DNA from: Phenylobacterium sp.
Lineage (GTDB): Bacteria > Pseudomonadota > Alphaproteobacteria > Caulobacterales > Caulobacteraceae
Assembly (NCBI RefSeq): GCF_030651755.1
Contig: NZ_JAUSBZ010000011.1
Span: forward strand, 1 to 52,428
Reading direction: 5' to 3'
Length of the DNA stretch: 52,428 bases
Positions 17,437-24,804 of this stretch are shown in pieces; within the stretch, counting starts at the first letter, position 1, and each line of letters opens with the position of its first letter. Under the pieces are notes generated by a model. That model was not told the origin of the DNA, did not search any database, and saw only the letters and a program-made list of their open reading frames with translations. Position numbers and translations under genes: made by a program.

Positions 17437-18447
17437 TCACGCCTCGTCCTCTTCCTCATAGCCGACCAGGGCCAGCGCCCGGGCCGGAATGCCCTGCAGT
17501 TCAGCCCAGCGGGCCAGGGCTTCCTCGCGGCCATGGGTGATCCACAGTTCGCCAGGGCGGATCTCGTCCACCGTGGCGGTCAGTTCGTCCCAGTCGGCAT
17601 GGTCGGAGATGATCAGCGGCAGTTCGACGCCCCGCTGGCGCGCCCGGGCGCGGACCCGCATCCAGCCTGAGGCGAAGGCCAGGACCGGGTCATTGAACCG
17701 GCGCCCCCAGCGGTCCGCCAGGGCCGAGGGCGGGCCGACCACGATGGCGCCGGCGAAGTCCTGCTTCTTGTCGGTGGTGGCGGGCAGCAGGGGGCCAAGG
17801 TCCACCCCGTGGTCCTCATAGAGGCGGTTCAGGCGCTCCAAGGCGCCGTGGACATAGATCGGCTTGTCCCAGCCGCCCTCGCGCAGCAGGCGGATCACCC
17901 GCTGGGCCTTGCCGAGGGCATAGGCGCCGACCATGTGGGTCCGCTCGGGAAACTGGGCCACTGAGCGCAGCAGCCGGGCGATCTCGCCGGCGTCGTCGGG
18001 GTGGCGGAAGACCGGCAGGCCGAAGGTCGCCTCGGTGATGAAGACGTCGCAGGGGACCGGCTCGAAGGCCTGGCAGGTGGGGTCGCGCCTGCGCTTGTAG
18101 TCGCCGGACACCACCATGGTCAGACCCTTCCAGCGGACCACCGCCTGGGCCGAGCCCAGCACGTGACCGGCCGGGACCAGGGTCACCGCCACATCGTCCC
18201 GGGCGACCGTCTCCCCATAGGGGGCGGCCTGGCGGGCGCCGGCGAAATCCGCGCCATAGCGCTCGCCCATGATGGCCAGGGTTTCCGGCGTGGCCAGCAC
18301 GGCGCCGTGGCCGGCGCGGGCGTGGTCGGCATGGCCGTGGGTCACCACCGCGCGCGCCACCGGCCGGACCGGGTCGATATAGAAATCGCCGGGCGCGCAA
18401 TAGAGCCCCTCAGGGCGGGGACAGAGCAGGTCCTGCGGTCTGATCAT
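17437..18447 (-). CDS. Ligase-associated DNA exonuclease, MBL fold
   Basis: 336 residues, a metallo-beta-lactamase/beta-CASP type protein. The metal motif is VVTHGHADHARAG near residue 35-47 (HxHADH). Later histidines (PAGHVLGSAQ, VVSGDYKR, LIISDHADWDEL) complete the site. It closely fits the 'DNA ligase-associated exonuclease' family, which resects DNA ends in the Lhr/ligase repair module. The ligase gene follows on the same strand, with the opposite-strand DUF3892 gene between them. Its C-terminus, YEEEDEA, is acidic. Confidence 0.92.
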   Translation of the reverse strand: MIRPQDLLCPRPEGLYCAPGDFYIDPVRPVARAVVTHGHADHARAGHGAVLATPETLAIMGERYGADFAGARQAAPYGETVARDDVAVTLVPAGHVLGSAQAVVRWKGLTMVVSGDYKRRRDPTCQAFEPVPCDVFITEATFGLPVFRHPDDAGEIARLLRSVAQFPERTHMVGAYALGKAQRVIRLLREGGWDKPIYVHGALERLNRLYEDHGVDLGPLLPATTDKKQDFAGAIVVGPPSALADRWGRRFNDPVLAFASGWMRVRARARQRGVELPLIISDHADWDELTATVDEIRPGELWITHGREEALARWAELQGIPARALALVGYEEEDEA

Positions 18448-18515
18448 CGCCTCTCCAGATGGTGCGCCCGGCGCCGCGCCGCCAGATTACGAAACGTCCA
18501 CTTCATTACACAGTA

Positions 18516-18528
18516 TTCACATTGTGAA
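18516..18528. promoter_or_regulatory. Perfect 13-base palindrome, possible operator
   Basis: TTCACA-T-TGTGAA is a perfect inverted repeat around a single central T, in an unusually AT-rich patch between the exonuclease start (18447) and the 34-residue peptide gene (18640). The patch also includes TATACA at 18577-18582, which could be a -10 element. The spacing to a clear -35 is poor, so the promoter itself is not assigned. The palindrome could serve either of the divergent genes. Confidence 0.4.
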
Positions 18529-18639
18529 ATCGAGCTCATGACCAAGACTTAACGAGTATTCCGAAGAGCGAGAAACTATACACGGGTCATCGGAACGCGG
18601 CCGACGCGCTCCACCCACACAAACCTGAAGAGACCCGCC

Positions 18640-18744
18640 ATGATCCGCTCCAACCTCCTTGCCTTCGCCAACATCGCTCTGGCCGCCACCCCTGTCCTGG
18701 CCATCGCCATCGCCGCCTACAGCAACACCCTGCCGCTGTTCTAA
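18640..18744 (+). CDS. Small hydrophobic peptide, 34 residues
   Basis: The frame ATG 18640 to TAA 18744 encodes 34 residues: a short basic start (MIRSN) and then an almost continuous hydrophobic stretch (LLAFANIALAATPVLAIAIAAY). It would make one membrane-spanning helix. A purine-rich AAGAGA sits about six bases before the start, a reasonable Shine-Dalgarno. No family is recognised. Small single-helix proteins of this look are frequent in Caulobacterales annotations, but that is from memory. The gene lies alone downstream of an AT-rich region. Confidence 0.55.
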   Translation: MIRSNLLAFANIALAATPVLAIAIAAYSNTLPLF

Positions 18745-18805
18745 GACGCTCGGGCGGCGCCGTTTTCGTTGACCGCCCCGAGGGCAAGCCGCTAGGCCCT
18801 CAGGG

Positions 18806-19261
18806 ATGGTCAAGCCGCCCGATTTCATCGCCGCCATGACCGGGAGCCTCAATGAGGAGGCGGCCCGGCACATGGTCACCCGCACGCCCCAGACAGAGGC
18901 GCTGGGCTTCCAGTTCGTCTCCATCAGTGAAGCCCGCGGCGCCATCCGGGTTCCCTGGCGCGCCGACCTGGTGGGGGACCCCGAGACCGGGGTCATCGCC
19001 TCCGGCGTCGTCACCACCCTGCTCGACCATGTGTGCGGCCTGTCGATCCGGGCGGCTGACGCCGTCCCCCAGGGCACGCTGGACCTGCGCATCGACTATA
19101 TGCGGCCGGCCAGACCCCAGGCCGATCTGATCGCCGATGGCCATTGCTACAAGCTGACCCGCACCATCGCCTTCGTCCGGGCGCTGGCCCATGACGGCGA
19201 CCCCGACGATCCGGTGGCCACCGCCCAGGCGGCCTTCGCCCTGATCGGAGGCGGCGCATGA
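18806..19261 (+). CDS. PaaI family thioesterase
   Basis: 151 residues, one hot-dog domain. [16 protein letters not shown] is the central helix with the catalytic-region acidic residue (normally GG/GVxxxLxDxxxG), and [22 protein letters not shown] is the following strand pair. It probably hydrolyses an aromatic or medium-chain acyl-CoA. The stop overlaps the next gene's start (ATGA at 19258-19261), so it forms a translationally coupled pair with the second PaaI-like gene, perhaps as a heteromer. Confidence 0.88.
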   Translation: MVKPPDFIAAMTGSLNEEAARHMVTRTPQTEALGFQFVSISEARGAIRVPWRADLVGDPETGVIASGVVTTLLDHVCGLSIRAADAVPQGTLDLRIDYMRPARPQADLIADGHCYKLTRTIAFVRALAHDGDPDDPVATAQAAFALIGGGA

Positions 19262-19683
19262 GCTCCGACACCACCCCGGCCGAGCGGCTGGCCGCCTTCC
19301 TGGCGCGCACCCCCTATATCGCTTTCCTCGGCATGCGGGCCGAGCTGGCCGGGGACGAGATGACCGCCATCCTGCCGTTTTCGCCGCACCTGATCGGCAA
19401 CACCCTGCTGCCGGCCCTGCATGGCGGCGTGCTCGGCGCCTTCATGGAGATGACGGCGCTCGCCCAACTGGCGGTGATCACCGGCGGGCCGCGGCCCGCC
19501 AAGACCATCGACGTCACCATCGACTATCTGCGGCCCGGCCGCGCCATGGACACCTATGCCCGGGCGCAGATCAAGAAGGCCGGCCGCCGGATCTCATCGG
19601 TCCACGTCGAGGCCTGGCAGGAGGCCCGCGCCAAGCCCGTCGCCGCCATCCGCGGCCACTTCCAGATGCCCACGGAGGGCTAA
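19258..19683 (+). CDS. PaaI family thioesterase, second of a coupled pair
   Basis: 141 residues, one hot-dog domain. The central helix is [20 protein letters not shown], with the HGG motif absent from its partner, and [22 protein letters not shown] is the next strand pair. This protein keeps the typical HGG catalytic loop while the 18806 partner has SGV in its place. An active/partner split in a heteromer is therefore possible but is inference. Its frame overlaps the previous stop by four bases. Family 2 repeat copy A lies just downstream. Confidence 0.88.
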   Translation: MSSDTTPAERLAAFLARTPYIAFLGMRAELAGDEMTAILPFSPHLIGNTLLPALHGGVLGAFMEMTALAQLAVITGGPRPAKTIDVTIDYLRPGRAMDTYARAQIKKAGRRISSVHVEAWQEARAKPVAAIRGHFQMPTEG

Positions 19684-19697
19684 GGGCCGCTTTCTTC

Positions 19698-19840
19698 CGC
19701 GCCGCAGGCGCCGTTAAGGGGGTCACACGAAGAGCACGAAGGATTGCAAAGGACACGAAGGGCGCCCCGCTCCCTCGCCTTGTGTCCTTCGCGGCCCTTT
19801 GTGTGCTTTGTGTCGCGTCTTTTTTCGCGGTGCGCGCAGG
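19698..19840. repeat. Dispersed palindromic repeat, family 2, copy A
   Basis: A long imperfect hairpin between a PaaI gene and the lysyl-tRNA synthetase gene. Core arms run from CACACGAAGAGCACGAAGG to the complementary CCTTTGTGTGCTTTGTGTC. The repeat is flanked by outer arms GCGCCGCAGGCGCCGTTAAG and a CTTTTTTCGCGGTGCGCGC counterpart. Related copies are at 27072-27210, 38937-39006 and 47158-47279. A coding frame starting inside the repeat (GTG 19782) joins the synthetase gene but is not a credible start. Confidence 0.85.
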
Positions 19841-19895
19841 CCATGGGGAGGAATGCCGCTTGAGGCAGGCGGTCATGCGCGCTACCGCCTGCGGC

Positions 19896-21578
19896 ATGCT
19901 TCAGGGACTTTCACATTCGGCCCAAGGGGCCAAGAGCTGGCCGTTCGAACAGGCGCGCGCCCTGCTGGCGCGGATCCTGCGCCTGCGGCTGTCCGACGCC
20001 GAGCGGGATCTGGCCGTTACGCTCATCAATGCCGGGAAGGCCGACGAGGCCGTGGCTGCGCTGGAGCCCCTGCAGCGGTCGGTCATCTTCGAGACCGGCT
20101 ATGGCCCGTCGGGCCTGCCCCATGTGGGCACCTTCGGCGAGGTGGCGCGGACCACCATGGTGCGCACCGCCTTCCGGGCGCTGACCGACGACGCCATCCC
20201 CACCCGGCTGATCGCCTTCTCCGACGACATGGACGGGATGCGCAAGGTCCCGCCGGGCCTGCCCAACCAGGAGATGCTGCAGGAGGACCTGGAAAAGTCG
20301 CTCAGCGTGGTCCGCGACCCGTTCGGGACCCATGAGAGCTTCGCGGCCCACAACAACGCCCGCCTGCGCGCCTTCCTCGATGGGTTCGGCTTCGACTACG
20401 AATTCATGTCGTCGACGGAGGCCTATCGCTCGGGCCGGTTCGACGCGACCCTGCTGGTCGCCCTGGAGCGCTTCGACGCCATCCAGAAGATCATGCTGCC
20501 GACGCTGGGCGAGGAGCGCCGCGCCACCTATTCCCCCTTCCTGCCGGTGAGCCCCAAGACCGGCAAGGTGCTGCAGGTCCCGACCCTGGAGCGCCATTTG
20601 GACCGCGGGACCATCGTCTTCGCCGACGAGGACGGCGAGCGGATTGAGGTCCCGGTCACTGGCGGCCATGTGAAAATGCAGTGGAAGCCCGACTGGGCCC
20701 TGCGCTGGGTCGCGCTCGGCGTCGACTACGAGATGGCCGGCAAGGACCTGATCGACTCGGTCAAGGTCTCCAGCCAGGTCTGCAAGGTGCTGGGCGGAAC
20801 CCCGCCCGAGGGCTTCAACTACGAGCTCTTCCTCGACGAGGGCGGCCAGAAGATTTCCAAGACCAAGGGCAACGGCTTCTCGATGGAAGAGTGGCTGCGC
20901 TACGCCACGCCCGAGAGCCTGGCCTACTACATGTTCCAGTCGCCCAAGTCGGCCAAGCGGCTGCACTTCGACGTGGCCCCCAAGGCGACCGACGAGTACC
21001 TGCAGCAGCTGGAATCCTTCAATCGCAAGAAGGCCGAGGGCGCCAACGAGCCGCAGATCGACAACCCAGTCTGGCACGTCCACCGCGGCGCCCCCCCGGC
21101 CGAGGGGGCGGCGATCTCGTTTGCTCTGATGCTGAACCTGGTCTCGGCGGCCAACGCCTCGACCAAGGAGATCCTCTGGGGCTTCATCAGCCGCTACATC
21201 CCCGGCGCGACGCCCTCCGACCACCCGCTGCTCGACCGCCTGGCGGGCTATGCGATCAACTACTACGAGGACTTCGTGAAGCCCTCGAAGACCTTCCGCG
21301 CCCCCACCGACCAGGAACGCGCCGCGATCGAGGACCTGGCCGCCCGCCTGCGGGCCCTGCCCACAGGCGCCGACGCCGAAGCGATCCAGAACGAGGTGTT
21401 CGAGGCCGGCAAGGCCGGAGGCTTTGAGCCCCTGCGGGCCTGGTTCACCGCCCTGTACGAAGTCCTGCTGGGCCAGAGCCAGGGGCCGCGCTTCGGCTCC
21501 TTCGTGGCCATCTTCGGCGTCGAGCGCACCCTGGACCTGATCGACAAGGCCCTGGCCGGCGAGCTGGTCGCCGGCTGA
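19896..21578 (+). CDS. lysS: Lysine--tRNA ligase, class I (archaeal type)
   Basis: 560 residues from ATG 19896 ([11 protein letters not shown]); ATG 19875 is an alternative. Class I features are clear: the HIGH-like [15 protein letters not shown] near residue 75, and the KMSKS-like [11 protein letters not shown] near residue 318. The C-terminal helical bundle holds the anticodon-binding part. It charges tRNA-Lys. Between the N-terminal helix ([13 protein letters not shown]) and FETGYGPSG lies a 45-residue segment including [26 protein letters not shown], longer than I expect for the family. The protein is convergent with the metalloprotease gene, leaving only 11 bases between stops. Confidence 0.93.
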   Translation: MLQGLSHSAQGAKSWPFEQARALLARILRLRLSDAERDLAVTLINAGKADEAVAALEPLQRSVIFETGYGPSGLPHVGTFGEVARTTMVRTAFRALTDDAIPTRLIAFSDDMDGMRKVPPGLPNQEMLQEDLEKSLSVVRDPFGTHESFAAHNNARLRAFLDGFGFDYEFMSSTEAYRSGRFDATLLVALERFDAIQKIMLPTLGEERRATYSPFLPVSPKTGKVLQVPTLERHLDRGTIVFADEDGERIEVPVTGGHVKMQWKPDWALRWVALGVDYEMAGKDLIDSVKVSSQVCKVLGGTPPEGFNYELFLDEGGQKISKTKGNGFSMEEWLRYATPESLAYYMFQSPKSAKRLHFDVAPKATDEYLQQLESFNRKKAEGANEPQIDNPVWHVHRGAPPAEGAAISFALMLNLVSAANASTKEILWGFISRYIPGATPSDHPLLDRLAGYAINYYEDFVKPSKTFRAPTDQERAAIEDLAARLRALPTGADAEAIQNEVFEAGKAGGFEPLRAWFTALYEVLLGQSQGPRFGSFVAIFGVERTLDLIDKALAGELVAG

Positions 21579-21589
21579 GGCCTTCTCTG

Positions 21590-24046
21590 TCAGTCCATGT
21601 CCAGCCAGCCCGCTGATCCAATGGGCATGCCGGGCGGGGTTTCGGGGCGGATTTCCTTGGCGGCCGCCAGGCGTCGCAGCTCGGCCGGATTCTCGATCAG
21701 AGCGACCAGCCGCGCCCGATGGGCCTGGGCCGCGGCGTCGCCGCCCCGGGCGCCTTTCAGACGGGCGGCGATCGTCTGAAGGGCCGCGCTGGCCTGGGCC
21801 GTCACCCCTGGCGAAGCCCCCGGATCCTGGGCCAGCCGGCCCAGGTCCAGGACAGCGCGGGCCTGGGTCCGCTGGGCGATGGGAACAAGGACGGGATCGG
21901 CGGGATCAGCGAAGACCTTGCCCACCAGGGCGCCCATCACCTCATCGGCCCCCGGCAGGGACGGGTCGCGACGGTGCTGCTCGATCAGGCGCGCCAGGCG
22001 CTGATCGTTGAGCAGAACATCCAGGGGCAGGCTCGCCGCCACCTCGGCCGCCGCCAACGGATCGAAGATCGGTCCGGCCAGGGTGGGGAAGAGCTCAATC
22101 TCCGTCTGACGGTCAGGCCGCCCCGTCACCCCGGCCGACATCAGGGGCATGAGCCCCCGAGGGGTTTCCAGGGCGGCCGGGTCCAGGGCCGCCAGCAAGG
22201 CCGTGAGCGCGGTCCGCTGCGCCTGGGCCGGAACCGGCGCCGAGGCCTCCTTGCCGTCCCCGATCACCGAATAGGCGAAGTCGACCCCGCCCAGCAGCTT
22301 GCCCGCCGCCTCCACCTGATAGCGGTGCATCAGATAGATGGGCACGAATTTGCGGCGCAGGGCGGCCACCGGCTCGCCGGGATAGAGGGCGCCAAGGCCG
22401 AAATTCGCCAGGGCGGTCCTGCGCGCGGCCATCATCCGGTCGAGTTCGGCGGCCGGATCGGGGCCATCGTCCCAAAGACTGCCCCAGGGCTGACCCACCG
22501 CCAGACCCCGGGAGTCGGCGTCGGTGATGTAGCGCAGGCCGTCCGCCGCTGTGGCGTTCTGGTGCAGCAGGGCCTGGGCCTGATCCTCCGGCCCATAGAC
22601 GGCCGCGACGCTGAGCTTGTCCCAATCACCGATGCCCGTCGCATAGGCGTCCGACAGGTCGATCCGCCCGTCGGTCAGCAGGATGCGCGGGGCCGGATAG
22701 TCCATCACAGAGGTGCGGCCTTGAGTGGAGCCGGCGAAGTTGTGCGCAAAGCCGATGGAATGGCCGACCTCGTGGGCGCCCAGTTGTCGCAGGCGGGCCA
22801 GCGCCACCTCCGCCGGGTCGTTGGGGCCGCCCTTGCCCGTCTGGTCGGCGCCCACCAGACCTTCGAAGATCAACATGTCCTGGCGCACCCGCAGGGCGCC
22901 CAGCACCACGGCGCCCTTGAGGATCTCACCGGTGCGCGGATCAATGATGGTCTGGCCGTAGGACCAGCCACGGGTCGCGCGATCGGCCCAGTTGATGACG
23001 CTGTAGCGGACGTCCAGGGGGTCAGCGTCCGGCGGCAGCAATTCGACCCGGTAGGCGTCCTTGAAGCCGGCGGCCTCAAAGGCGTCAGACCACCAGGCCG
23101 CGCCTTCCATCAGGGCGTTGCGGATCGGCTCGGGCGCCGCGGGGTCCATGTAGAAGATGATCGGCTTCTTCACCGGCGAGACCGCCGCGGTGGGGTCGGT
23201 CTTCTCCAGACGGAAGCGCAGGGCGTACTGCTTGACGATCGGCTCGCCCAGGGGGGCGGCGAAATCCAGGAACTGCAGGGCGTTGCCGCCGCTGCGGGGG
23301 TCGAAGGTGCGCGGCTGGTAGCCCGGCTCGGGCAGCTTGACGAAGGAGTGCCGGACCTTGAGCGTCATCCGCTTGGCGTCGGGGGTGATGTTGGCCACCT
23401 CCCGGCCCGGCGTCTCGCTGACATAGGTCTGGATAGCCTCCAGCTCGACATTCTCAGGAAAGGTCTTGGCCTGGGAAGGGTCGGCGAGGCTGAGGTCCTT
23501 CGAGAGGCTCCAGCCCGTTTCCCCGGAGTTCTTCATGGCGTCGGCGACGCCCAAGACGTCCTGGGTCAGGAAGCTGGAAATATCAATCAGGATGCGCCCC
23601 TGGGCGTCAGTGGACAGCACCTCGCCCGCCCAGACCAGGGAGGGGGCGAAGGCGTCCCGGGCCGAGGCCTGCTCGGCCGCCGGCGCGCCGACGGCGCGGA
23701 ACCTGGGGTTTTCATATTCGGCCACAACCTTGCCGCCCACCCGGCGAAAGGTCAGCAACCGCGAAGGGCCCAGCCGCGCCTTGTCCAGGCCGATGGGCGC
23801 CGAGCCCAGGCCCGTGCGCAGGCTGGCGACGTGGATATAGCGGCCGCTGATCCCCTGGGCGTCCGGGGCCGGCAACAGCATCAGGACCCGACCCCGTTCG
23901 GCGTCGGCATAGATCGGGATCAACCCCTCGGTCCGGGAAAGACCGGCGGTGACCTCCCCCAGGGGGCGCGGCGCGGCCTGAACCGCCAGCGGGCAGGAGA
24001 AGAGCGCAGCGACAGCGACGGCCGCCAGCAAGGTGTTTCGGTTCAT
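21590..24046 (-). CDS. Secreted zinc-dependent metalloprotease (DUF5117/DUF4953 type)
   Basis: 818 residues. A signal peptide (MNRNTLLAAVAVAALFSCPLAVQA) sends it to the periplasm or outside. The zinc site is HEVGHSIGFAH, giving His425, Glu426, His429 and His435 (HExxHxxGxxH), and SVMDYPAPR supplies the Met-turn of metzincin-like proteases. Before it lie DUF5117-like (about 75-270) and DUF5118-like regions; after it a DUF4953 C-terminal region. The substrate is unknown. These large proteases are frequent in alphaproteobacteria and Bacteroidetes. It is divergent from the MerR regulator, with 199 bases between. Confidence 0.9.
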   Translation of the reverse strand: MNRNTLLAAVAVAALFSCPLAVQAAPRPLGEVTAGLSRTEGLIPIYADAERGRVLMLLPAPDAQGISGRYIHVASLRTGLGSAPIGLDKARLGPSRLLTFRRVGGKVVAEYENPRFRAVGAPAAEQASARDAFAPSLVWAGEVLSTDAQGRILIDISSFLTQDVLGVADAMKNSGETGWSLSKDLSLADPSQAKTFPENVELEAIQTYVSETPGREVANITPDAKRMTLKVRHSFVKLPEPGYQPRTFDPRSGGNALQFLDFAAPLGEPIVKQYALRFRLEKTDPTAAVSPVKKPIIFYMDPAAPEPIRNALMEGAAWWSDAFEAAGFKDAYRVELLPPDADPLDVRYSVINWADRATRGWSYGQTIIDPRTGEILKGAVVLGALRVRQDMLIFEGLVGADQTGKGGPNDPAEVALARLRQLGAHEVGHSIGFAHNFAGSTQGRTSVMDYPAPRILLTDGRIDLSDAYATGIGDWDKLSVAAVYGPEDQAQALLHQNATAADGLRYITDADSRGLAVGQPWGSLWDDGPDPAAELDRMMAARRTALANFGLGALYPGEPVAALRRKFVPIYLMHRYQVEAAGKLLGGVDFAYSVIGDGKEASAPVPAQAQRTALTALLAALDPAALETPRGLMPLMSAGVTGRPDRQTEIELFPTLAGPIFDPLAAAEVAASLPLDVLLNDQRLARLIEQHRRDPSLPGADEVMGALVGKVFADPADPVLVPIAQRTQARAVLDLGRLAQDPGASPGVTAQASAALQTIAARLKGARGGDAAAQAHRARLVALIENPAELRRLAAAKEIRPETPPGMPIGSAGWLDMD

Positions 24047-24164
24047 GAAGACGCCCCCAGGTTGACTGCGGGCAACCTAGGTCGCCGCAGGGGCGCCCGT
24101 CGACGAAAGAGGCCGAAAACGGCGCTGGAATCGCCGGGCGCCTCGTCTCCAGGCGCCCGTCTCC

Positions 24165-24180
24165 TTGACGTTAACGTAAG
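24165..24180. promoter_or_regulatory. MerR/LiuR-like operator and promoter upstream of the MerR gene
   Basis: TTGACGTTAACGTAAG holds a perfect 10-base palindrome, ACGTTAACGT, and resembles the palindromes described for LiuR-type MerR regulators of branched-chain amino acid and fatty acid catabolism. It starts with TTGACG, a good -35 hexamer. A TACGCT at 24189-24194 lies 18 bases downstream as a possible -10. It sits 65 bases before the MerR gene and could control the MerR-acyl-CoA dehydrogenase-OsmC run. The family assignment of the operator is inference. Confidence 0.65.
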
Positions 24181-24245
24181 ATGCCGCTTACGCTGTCAGC
24201 CAGAAACAAGCCGCTAAAAATCAGGCTCAACCGGAGACGCCAAAA

Positions 24246-24725
24246 ATGCCCACCGACCTGCGCCGCCCCCAGCGCACCTATACGATCCGCCAGCTCTGCC
24301 TGGAGTTCAAATGCACCCCGCGCGCCCTGCGCTTCTATGAGGACAAGGGCCTGCTGACCCCGGCCCGCGACGGGATGAACCGGGTCTATTCCTACAAGGA
24401 CCGCGCCCGTCTGAAGCTGATCCTGCAGGGCAAGCGGGTCGGCCTGTCCCTGGCCGAAATCGGGGAAATCCTCGACCTCTATGACCTGGACGACGGCGGG
24501 GCGGCCCAGATGGCCAAGTCCCTGCGCAAGTTCAAGGAACGCATCGTCGCCCTGGAAAGCCAGCGGGAAGACATCGACCGGGCGATCAATGAGCTCAAGG
24601 TCGGCTGCAACAACCTCGAACAGAAGCTGATCGCCACTCGCCCCGACCTGCTGCCCCGGGCGGCCGACTATGATCAGATGCTGCGTCAGCGCCTTGATGG
24701 CGTGGAGCATGTGGGCGCCAAATAG
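24246..24725 (+). CDS. MerR family transcriptional regulator
   Basis: 159 residues. The N-terminal winged helix (about 13-80) reads YTIRQLCLEFKCTPRALRFYEDKGLLTPARDG and NRVYSYKDRARLKLILQGKRVGLSLAEIGEIL, standard for MerR. A coiled-coil dimer helix follows (about 95-135), and the end carries a single Cys (KVGCNNLEQKL). There is no metal-binding CxnC motif, so it is more like LiuR/catabolic MerR proteins. It lies directly upstream of an acyl-CoA dehydrogenase gene (79-base gap) and behind a LiuR-like palindrome, which suggests autoregulation and control of acyl-CoA oxidation. Confidence 0.9.
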   Translation: MPTDLRRPQRTYTIRQLCLEFKCTPRALRFYEDKGLLTPARDGMNRVYSYKDRARLKLILQGKRVGLSLAEIGEILDLYDLDDGGAAQMAKSLRKFKERIVALESQREDIDRAINELKVGCNNLEQKLIATRPDLLPRAADYDQMLRQRLDGVEHVGAK

Positions 24726-24804
24726 GGCCTCCACCTTCTCAGAACACGACCAGAAGACACCTTGACCGGGCCGGGCGACCGGCCCGGCCGACATCGGAGC
24801 CCCC

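Noticed and set aside
18517..19092. Minus-strand frame of 191 codons over the small peptide and PaaI region
   Set aside because: It is antisense to a PaaI gene with clear hot-dog motifs and has no domain of its own.
19782..19895. Longer N-terminus for the lysyl-tRNA synthetase starting at GTG 19782
   Set aside because: These codons lie in family 2 repeat copy A and just after it, and would add an implausible Cys-rich leader.
21719..24217. 832-codon plus-strand frame opposite the metalloprotease
   Set aside because: It has no recognisable domain and a Gly/Arg/His-rich composition typical of antisense reading; the minus-strand frame carries a signal peptide and zinc motif.
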